From NCBI GenBank assembly GCA_035291545.1, contig DATDRW010000038.1, positions 1-10,926 of the forward strand: a stretch of DNA of 10,926 nt. The letters are read 5' to 3'. Within the stretch, counting starts at the first letter, position 1. Every line of letters begins with the position of its first letter. A program made the position numbers and the translations under genes. This document shows, piece by piece, positions 6,663-10,926 of this stretch. Below the pieces are notes generated by a model that was not told the DNA's origin, made no database searches, and saw nothing but the letters and a program-made list of their open reading frames with translations. The DNA comes from UBA11373 sp035291545. Its GTDB lineage: Bacteria > Actinomycetota > Acidimicrobiia > Spongiisociales > UBA11373.

Positions 6663-7055
6663 CTATCCCTCCAACATCCCCGGGTCGTCGGGAACATCCA
6701 CCGCGTGCTCCTGGAGCACGCTCAGCGAGATGACCTCCAGGGCGCGGTCGTGGGTGGAGGCGAGCACCACCGGAGCCGCCATCCCGTCGTGGTGCGCCCG
6801 GAGCCAGTTGATCGCGGTGACGCACCACCGATCGCCGGGGACCAGTCCGGGGAAGTTGTACTGCGGCATCGGCGTGGTGAGGTCGTTGCCGATAGTGCGC
6901 TGATGCGCCAGGAACTCGTCGGTCACCACTGCGCACACGGTGTGGCTGCCCCGATCTTCGGGTCCGGTGTTGCAGCATCCGTCGCGGTACCACCCGGTCA
7001 GGGGGTCGGTTCCGCAGGATTCCAGTTCGGCGCCGAGGACGTTGCGAGCGGTCAT
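6663..7055 (-). CDS. DUF2237 family protein
   Basis: The 130-residue product is a near full-length match to the DUF2237 pattern: ARNVLGAELESC (3-14), TDPLTGWYRDGCCNTG (16-31), GSHTVCAVVTDEFL (36-49), GNDLTTPMP (56-64), FPGLVPGDRWCVTA (68-81) and APVVLASTHDRALE (94-107). The DGCCNTGPED stretch with its cysteine pair is the family's most conserved part. Function is unknown; the protein looks cytosolic. A longer frame exists upstream, but its residues are unlike the family, so the ATG at 7055 is taken as start. There is no good Shine-Dalgarno site. A GATACT hexamer eight bases upstream could be a poor -10 box for a near-leaderless message. The upstream gene on this strand ends 40 bases away. Confidence 0.85.
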   Translation of the reverse strand: MTARNVLGAELESCGTDPLTGWYRDGCCNTGPEDRGSHTVCAVVTDEFLAHQRTIGNDLTTPMPQYNFPGLVPGDRWCVTAINWLRAHHDGMAAPVVLASTHDRALEVISLSVLQEHAVDVPDDPGMLEG

Positions 7056-7095
7056 TGGGGGGGAGTATCGCGGGGACGCAATCCCGACGGAACCC

Positions 7096-7644
7096 CTACC
7101 GCGAGTACCGGCCCAGCAGCGTCGCCTTGCCGAGGACGTGCCCCTCGATCCGCTCCAGCAGGGTGGCCGTGTTGGCGCCGGGGGCCAGGCCCAGTCTCGC
7201 GTCGAGCGCATACACCGTGAAGAAGTAGCGGTGCGATCCGCTCGGTGGGCACGGGCCCTCGTACCCCGACCCGCCTCCCGAGGTCACCCCCGGGATCCCC
7301 AGCGTTCCCACCCCTTCGGGGATCGCCTCGACCACCGGGATGTCGTAGGCCACCCAGTGGTCCCAGGTGCCGCCGGGGGCATCCGGATCGTTGACGACCA
7401 GGGCCAGGGTTACGGTGCCCGCCGGGACACCGGTGATCCGCAGCGGAGGAGAGACGTCGTCGCCGTCGCAGGTGTACTTCGTGGGGATCCTGGCCTCGTT
7501 CCGGAACGCTTCCGATGTGAGTTCCATCCCGTTTCCTTCCGTGAGGTCCTGGGTCGTGGGCACCGTGTCCTCCGTACTCGTGCCACCACATGCGACCAGG
7601 AGAGCGATGGCGACGACTGCGACCAAGGTTCGACCGGAGTCCAC
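7096..7644 (-). CDS. YbhB/YbcL family PEBP-like lipoprotein
   Basis: The 182-residue protein begins with a lipoprotein signal (hydrophobic residues 7-18, lipobox LVAC with Cys19), followed by a short Ser/Thr-rich linker to about residue 38. The rest is a phosphatidylethanolamine-binding-protein fold: IPTKYTCDGDDVSPPLRI (53-70), the ligand-site motif NDPDAPGGTWDHWVAYDIP (85-103, His96) and GSGYEGPCPPSGSHRYFFTVYALD (125-148, His138). Bacterial members are of unclear function, named after eukaryotic Raf kinase inhibitor; exposure on the outer face of the membrane is inferred from the lipobox. The start is GTG at 7642-7644, fixed by the signal peptide. TAACCT lies nine bases upstream, so the leader would be only about two bases. 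Confidence 0.88.
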   Translation of the reverse strand: MDSGRTLVAVVAIALLVACGGTSTEDTVPTTQDLTEGNGMELTSEAFRNEARIPTKYTCDGDDVSPPLRITGVPAGTVTLALVVNDPDAPGGTWDHWVAYDIPVVEAIPEGVGTLGIPGVTSGGGSGYEGPCPPSGSHRYFFTVYALDARLGLAPGANTATLLERIEGHVLGKATLLGRYSR

Positions 7645-7653
7645 GTCGCCTTC

Positions 7654-7659
7654 AGGTTA
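7654..7659 (-). promoter_or_regulatory. Candidate -10 box of the PEBP lipoprotein gene (TAACCT)
   Basis: TAACCT on the minus strand ends nine bases before the GTG start and is preceded by CGCG. The same ten bases, CGCGTAACCT, occur before the class-V aminotransferase gene. No -35 element is evident. Confidence 0.4.
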
Positions 7660-7680
7660 CGCGTCCGGAGGGATGTCGGT

Positions 7681-9372
7681 TCAGCTCCCCAGCAGTTCTT
7701 CCTGCAGCTCCTCGGGGAGCGGGAACCAGCGGAGCTTCTCGAAGTCGGGGCTCATCGGAATCGGGGTGATCACGTCGGCGGGCCCGGCGGTGCTCAGGAT
7801 CCGGCGGGCCTCTTCGAGGTATCCGGTGAGCGCCGACTCGGGTGCCGACCGCCTGCGGTCGGGGTGGACCACGCCGTCGGGGGTGAATGCCACCTCGTCG
7901 AGGCCCATCGCCGCCTTCGGATCGCGGTCGACGTGGTTCCACAGGGCGGTGGCGGGGTCGAAGGTGTAACGGGGGAGGAGCCGCCATCCCTGGTCGGCGA
8001 TCAAGCGCACCGCATCGAGGAGGAACGAGAAGGTCTCCTCGCTGATGAAGTAGTTGAAGTTGACCCGCACCCATCCCGGCTTGATCACCTCACAGCCGCG
8101 GGCGATCTCCCGCTCGTACTCGTGGCTGGTCTCGATGTCGATGCCGAGCAGTCGGTGCCCGTAGGGTCCGGCGCAGGAGCACCCGCCCCGGCTCTGGATG
8201 CCGAACAGGTCGTTGAGCAGGGCGACCACGAAGTTGTGGTGGAGGCGCCTGTCCCCGTGGCGGACCACGAACGACACGATCGAGAGGCGATCCGCCTCCG
8301 GGTTGCCCAGGATCGTGATGTTGGGGTTGGCGGACCACGAGGCGATCGCCCGGCGGATGAACGATTCTTCCTTCTCCCGAATCGTCTCGGTGCCCACGGC
8401 CTCCTTGAGGGCGAAGACCATCCCGCACCGGATCGCCCCGACGATGTTGGGGGTGCCTCCCTCCTCGCGGTGCTCGATGTCGGTGATGTAGCGGTGCTCG
8501 GCGGGATTGACGTAGGCGACGGTCCCGCCGCCCGGCACCGAGGGCACCCGGTTGGTGAACAATTCCCTGCGGGCCACCAGTACTCCCGGAGTTCCCGGAC
8601 CCCCGATCAGCTTGTGGGGACTGACGAAGATGGCGTCCTTGGAGGAGAGCGGATCGTCGGGGTCGACGCATTCCATGGTGATCCCGACATACGGGGCGGC
8701 AGCGGCCACGTCCCAGAACGACAGCGCCCCGTAGCGGTGCAACAGCGACGACACCGCTGCGGTATCGGTGGTGATCCCGGTGACGTTCGAGGCCGCCGAG
8801 AACGATCCGATCCGCAGCGGCCGGTCGGTGTGGGCGACGAGCGCCTCCTCGAGTGCCTTCAGGTCGACGTGCCCGTCGGCGTCCTCGGGGATGACCACCA
8901 CGTCGGCGATAGATTCGCGCCACGGCAGCTCGTTGGAGTGGTGCTCGAACGGGCCGATGAACACCACCGGCCGTTCTTCGGGGGGGATGGCGTCGCTCAG
9001 GTGGTACCGATCCTCGAGGCTCGCCGGGATGTGAATGCCGAGCACCCGCACCATGAGGTCGATCGCACCGGTCGATCCGTTGCCGGTGAAGATCACCGCG
9101 TGCTCCTCGCCGGCCCCGACGCAGCGGCGGATGATGCGGCGGGCATCCTCGCGGAACCGGGTGGTCTGCAGTCCCGTTCCCGAAGACTCGGTGTGGGTGT
9201 TGGCGTAGAGGGGGAGCACCTGGTCTCGGATGAAGTCCTCGATGAACTCCAGCGAGCGTCCCGAGGCGGTGTAATCGACATAGGTGACCCGGCGTGGGCC
9301 GAAGGGGCCGTCGACGACGTCGTCGCGACCGATCACGGAGTGCCGGATCAGATCGAGCAGATCCCCGGGCAT
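7681..9372 (-). CDS. Class-V fold PLP-dependent enzyme (cysteine desulfurase / aminotransferase superfamily, large form)
   Basis: The 563-residue protein has a class-V fold in its first ~470 residues: VDYTASGRS (32-40), a PLP phosphate loop TGNGSTGAID (96-105), EHHSN (143-147) for ring stacking, FWDVAAAAPY (219-228, Asp221 facing the pyridine nitrogen) and SPHKLIGGPGTPG (251-263, Lys254 as Schiff-base lysine). GGCSCAGPYGHRLLGID at 396-412 sits where cysteine desulfurases carry the catalytic cysteine loop (Cys398 or Cys400). Desulfurases usually have Gln three residues after the Asp; here it is Ala224, so ordinary SufS activity is uncertain. A ~95-residue C-terminal extension is absent from SufS/IscS. 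The ATG is supported by a -10-like box six bases upstream. No suf genes are adjacent. Confidence 0.82.
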   Translation of the reverse strand: MPGDLLDLIRHSVIGRDDVVDGPFGPRRVTYVDYTASGRSLEFIEDFIRDQVLPLYANTHTESSGTGLQTTRFREDARRIIRRCVGAGEEHAVIFTGNGSTGAIDLMVRVLGIHIPASLEDRYHLSDAIPPEERPVVFIGPFEHHSNELPWRESIADVVVIPEDADGHVDLKALEEALVAHTDRPLRIGSFSAASNVTGITTDTAAVSSLLHRYGALSFWDVAAAAPYVGITMECVDPDDPLSSKDAIFVSPHKLIGGPGTPGVLVARRELFTNRVPSVPGGGTVAYVNPAEHRYITDIEHREEGGTPNIVGAIRCGMVFALKEAVGTETIREKEESFIRRAIASWSANPNITILGNPEADRLSIVSFVVRHGDRRLHHNFVVALLNDLFGIQSRGGCSCAGPYGHRLLGIDIETSHEYEREIARGCEVIKPGWVRVNFNYFISEETFSFLLDAVRLIADQGWRLLPRYTFDPATALWNHVDRDPKAAMGLDEVAFTPDGVVHPDRRRSAPESALTGYLEEARRILSTAGPADVITPIPMSPDFEKLRWFPLPEELQEELLGS

Positions 9373-9378
9373 GCGGGG

Positions 9379-9384
9379 AGGTTA
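9379..9384 (-). promoter_or_regulatory. Candidate -10 box for a leaderless transcript of the class-V PLP gene (TAACCT)
   Basis: TAACCT on the minus strand is followed by six bases (CCCCGC) and then the ATG, with no room for a Shine-Dalgarno motif. Transcription would start at the ATG. It is preceded by CGCG. The 9373-9517 gap otherwise holds only an unassigned stretch at about 9395-9470. Confidence 0.45.
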
Positions 9385-9517
9385 CGCGGTACGGAGGAGG
9401 TGAGAGAGGCTCTGGGCTTTCATCTGCTCCGTCAGCCCGCAGTGCCAATGCTTCTCGGGCGGTACCGCAAGACACCCCGAACCGGAAACTGCGGGTGAGC
9501 GGGTCGTCGAACCGGGG

Positions 9518-10030
9518 TCAGCGACCGGAGCGTCGCCGGAGATGGGCTTGCAGGGCCGGGATGACCCGAATGTCCTTGGGGCGCCCGCTGGCTTCCTTGG
9601 AGCGGAGCACGTCCTCCAGCGCCGCGGTCGGCACGAGGTGGTCGCCATGGGCGATGCGGACCATCCCTGCTGCGAGGTCGCGATACCCGTCGGTGCCGTC
9701 GGGCCGGAGGCTGACGTCGATCGGACCGGCGTCGGTGACCAGGGCGACCGACACCATGTTTGCGAGCCACTCGGCCGAGAGACCGCCCGGGATCTTCATA
9801 CCTTCGGATGGTCCGTCGTGCACTCGGAAGCGGGCGCCGAGCTCGCGCAGCGCCCCGGCCAGCCGCTCGAGGTTTGCCGGTCCCGTCGCCGGGGTGATGT
9901 CGACGTCGCGGGTAGGCGGCACCGCGACGTCGTGGAGTTCGATGGCAAACCCTCCGATCACGACGAATTCGACCCGATGACTGTCGAGGGCTGAGAGAAT
10001 TCGCCCCACGTCGACGTCCGGCGTGGGCAT
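9518..10030 (-). CDS. Nucleotidyltransferase-fold protein (AbiEii/MNT-like), probable toxin-type partner
   Basis: The 170-residue product has the minimal nucleotidyltransferase pattern: VIGGFAIELH (24-33), then DVDI with Asp42 and Asp44 as metal ligands, and a third acidic residue, Asp105, in IDVS. ALEDVLRSKEASGRPKDIRVIPAL (137-160) is the usual helix-rich end of AbiEii-like and related stand-alone transferases. Such proteins transfer a nucleotide to RNA or protein targets and often act as the toxin of a toxin-antitoxin pair; the target here is unknown. Its ATG shares a base with the stop of the XRE gene (TGATG), with GAGG six bases upstream, so translation is coupled. The catalytic residues are intact. 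Confidence 0.8.
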   Translation of the reverse strand: MPTPDVDVGRILSALDSHRVEFVVIGGFAIELHDVAVPPTRDVDITPATGPANLERLAGALRELGARFRVHDGPSEGMKIPGGLSAEWLANMVSVALVTDAGPIDVSLRPDGTDGYRDLAAGMVRIAHGDHLVPTAALEDVLRSKEASGRPKDIRVIPALQAHLRRRSGR

Positions 10031-10374
10031 CAGCGGCCTCGGACGCGCCGCAAGCGAGCGGCCCCGGCCCGCTCCATCCGCTCCCGTGCCAGGGCGGCCC
10101 GCTTCGCCGGCGGCAACGACTCGAGGAAGGCCTCGAGCGACTCGTCGTGGCCCTCGACGGGGGACAGGTGCATCCGCAGCTCGAGTCCGGCGGCGGCGAG
10201 GATGTGCATGAGTGTGGGCAACGTGGGCTCGGTCCGACCGGTCTCGTAGGCCGAGATCGCCTGCTGCGTGATCCCGGCCTGTTCGGCGAGCTCACTCTGG
10301 GTTAGTCCGGCTCGATCTCTGCCGGTTCGAATGAGGCCGGCGGCCACGGTGGGGGCGGCGTCGTACTTGCCCAT
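10030..10374 (-). CDS. XRE-family helix-turn-helix regulator, probable antitoxin-type partner
   Basis: Residues about 12-68 form an XRE/Cro-type DNA-binding domain: LIRTGRDRAGLTQSELAEQA, GITQQAISAYETGRTEPTLP and LMHILAAAGLELRM, with the recognition helix around TQQAISAYE (36-44). The remaining ~45 residues are charged and helix-prone (ESLPPAKRAALARERMERA), which could be the region that holds the partner protein. Length 114 is normal for regulators paired with a nucleotidyltransferase. The ATG at 10374 is supported by a -10 box six bases upstream and the lack of any ribosome site. It most likely represses its own two-gene operon through the palindrome at 10389-10422; this is inferred from layout. 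Confidence 0.88.
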   Translation of the reverse strand: MGKYDAAPTVAAGLIRTGRDRAGLTQSELAEQAGITQQAISAYETGRTEPTLPTLMHILAAAGLELRMHLSPVEGHDESLEAFLESLPPAKRAALARERMERAGAARLRRVRGR

Positions 10375-10380
10375 CGCCGC

Positions 10381-10386
10381 ATCATA
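10381..10386 (-). promoter_or_regulatory. -10 box of the XRE/nucleotidyltransferase operon, extended type (TATGAT)
   Basis: On the minus strand TGA-TATGAT is an extended -10 with five of six consensus bases. Six bases (GCGGCG) separate it from the ATG, so the transcript should be leaderless. The nearest operator half-site starts three bases upstream of the box, so a bound repressor would block RNA polymerase. Confidence 0.6.
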
Positions 10387-10388
10387 TC

Positions 10389-10430
10389 ACAACCGATTGA
10401 CTGTATACATATGATCGGTTGTAAACAACC
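10389..10430. promoter_or_regulatory. Palindromic operator with three ACAACC half-sites
   Basis: ACAACCGAT (10389-10397) and ATCGGTTGT (10414-10422) are perfect 9-bp inverted arms. Their centre is itself the 8-bp palindrome TGTATACA (10402-10409). A second inverted repeat, GGTTGT-AA-ACAACC (10417-10430), reuses the right arm, giving three half-sites. The region is AT-rich against a GC-rich background. The half-sites lie beside the -10 box of the XRE gene, as expected for autoregulation. Confidence 0.7.
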
Positions 10431-10455
10431 TAATAGATGTGTGAGTGGCTTCCCC

Positions 10456-10926
10456 TCAGGCGATGAGCACCACCGCCATCGCCACGACGGCGATCGCGAT
10501 CGCCACCGACACCCGTCGTGCCACGGCTCCCGGTCCCGCGATCGGCAGACGGTCCCAGGCCCCGGCGATGGCGAACCCGGCGGCGAGGCCACCCAGGTGC
10601 GCCTCCCAGGCGATGTTGGGCACGATCAGAGGCAGTGCCAGGTTGATCCCGAGCAGGAGCAGCAACTGGGAGAACACCGCCCGTCCGGCGGGGGTGAACC
10701 GCTGCCGGTAGGCGGAGGCGAGGAGGGCGCCCATCAGACCGAAGATGGCCCCCGAGGCGCCGACGGCGAACACGTCGCGACCCACCGCCTGGTACAGGGC
10801 GCTCCCACCAAGCCCGCTCGCCAGATAGAGCGAGGCGAAGGACACCGATCCGAAGCGGTGCTCGATCGCCGGGCCGAAGATGAAGAGCGCCCACATGTTG
10901 AACAGGACGTGGGTGAAGCCCCCGTG
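10456..10926 (-). CDS. Rhomboid family intramembrane serine protease, N-terminus outside window
   Basis: The visible 156 residues begin with HGGFTHVLFNMWALFIFG, the conserved second-helix region with the oxyanion His/Asn. The catalytic serine follows in GASGAIFG (Ser58 of the fragment) and the histidine in EAHLGGLAAGF (His110). Hydrophobic segments near 11-22, 29-45, 54-72, 84-103, 111-124 and 138-156 fit a rhomboid core. The enzyme cleaves substrates inside the membrane; its targets are unknown. The first helix and start codon lie beyond base 10926. The stop is 81 bases upstream of the XRE gene on the same strand. That gene has its own promoter, so the two are probably not co-regulated. Confidence 0.92.
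   Translation of the reverse strand, partial: HGGFTHVLFNMWALFIFGPAIEHRFGSVSFASLYLASGLGGSALYQAVGRDVFAVGASGAIFGLMGALLASAYRQRFTPAGRAVFSQLLLLLGINLALPLIVPNIAWEAHLGGLAAGFAIAGAWDRLPIAGPGAVARRVSVAIAIAVVAMAVVLIA

Noticed and set aside
7056..7211. N-terminal extension of the DUF2237 gene up to 7211
   Set aside because: The extra 52 residues overlap the PEBP coding end and look like shadow sequence; the family begins near the ATG at 7055.
6940..9498. An 852-residue plus-strand open frame
   Set aside because: It lies antisense to three well-recognised minus-strand genes (DUF2237, PEBP, class-V PLP). Its residues are rich in Arg, Gly, Asp and Val with no family motif. It is a high-GC shadow frame.
9373..9517. 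A sulfur-related riboswitch before the class-V gene
   Set aside because: The short stems do not match SAM, SAH or other riboswitch cores I know, and the likely promoter abuts the start codon, leaving no leader RNA.
9475..9517. Terminator after the nucleotidyltransferase gene
   Set aside because: ACCCCG and CGGGGT could pair, but the loop is over 30 bases and no T-tract follows.

Overview
This window is a high-GC bacterial chromosome segment with dense genes, short gaps, GTG/TTG starts and several start codons that sit directly behind a TAnnnT -10 box. That style, together with the gene set, points to Actinomycetota, most likely a poorly characterised lineage such as Acidimicrobiia. The lineage is inferred from style; no rRNA or marker gene is present to prove it.

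Layout. (1) 1-2478, plus strand: the end of a de novo pyrimidine (UMP) operon. It holds the PyrB C-terminus, then a single-chain PyrF-PyrE fusion (decarboxylase domain first), then quinone-type PyrD. All are translationally coupled by 1-4 base overlaps. (2) 2549-5390, minus strand: a hotdog-fold-like protein of unknown role and an amino-acid ABC importer (permease with a long extra N-terminal membrane region, then ATPase). The 82-bp gap between ATPase and hotdog gene is largely two heptamer tandem arrays. (3) 5465-5947, plus: a DinB/ClbS-like metal-binding four-helix protein, divergent from the importer. (4) 5948-6662: a small DUF559 (Vsr-like) endonuclease-fold gene bracketed by two related GC-rich multi-hairpin direct repeats; this looks like a small repeat-plus-nuclease unit. 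(5) 6663-9372, minus: a DUF2237 protein, a PEBP/YbhB-like lipoprotein, and a large class-V (cysteine-desulfurase-like) PLP enzyme. (6) 9518-10374, minus: an XRE helix-turn-helix protein overlapping by one base with an AbiEii-like nucleotidyltransferase, a toxin-antitoxin-type pair with a conspicuous AT-rich palindromic operator upstream. (7) 10456-10926, minus: a rhomboid intramembrane protease truncated by the window edge.

How it fits together. The pyr genes cover the reactions from carbamoyl aspartate formation (PyrB) through dihydroorotate oxidation (PyrD) to OMP synthesis and decarboxylation (PyrE, PyrF); pyrC and carAB are not in view. The rest is a mosaic of individually transcribed housekeeping-accessory genes. 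At least three genes (DinB-like, class-V enzyme, XRE) appear to be transcribed as leaderless mRNAs, because a -10-like hexamer ends 6-7 bases before the start codon and there is no Shine-Dalgarno sequence. No tRNA, rRNA, CRISPR array, IS transposase or convincing riboswitch was seen, and no gene-free stretch exceeds 300 bases. The two places most worth a closer look are the repeat-bracketed DUF559 unit and the XRE/nucleotidyltransferase pair with its operator.
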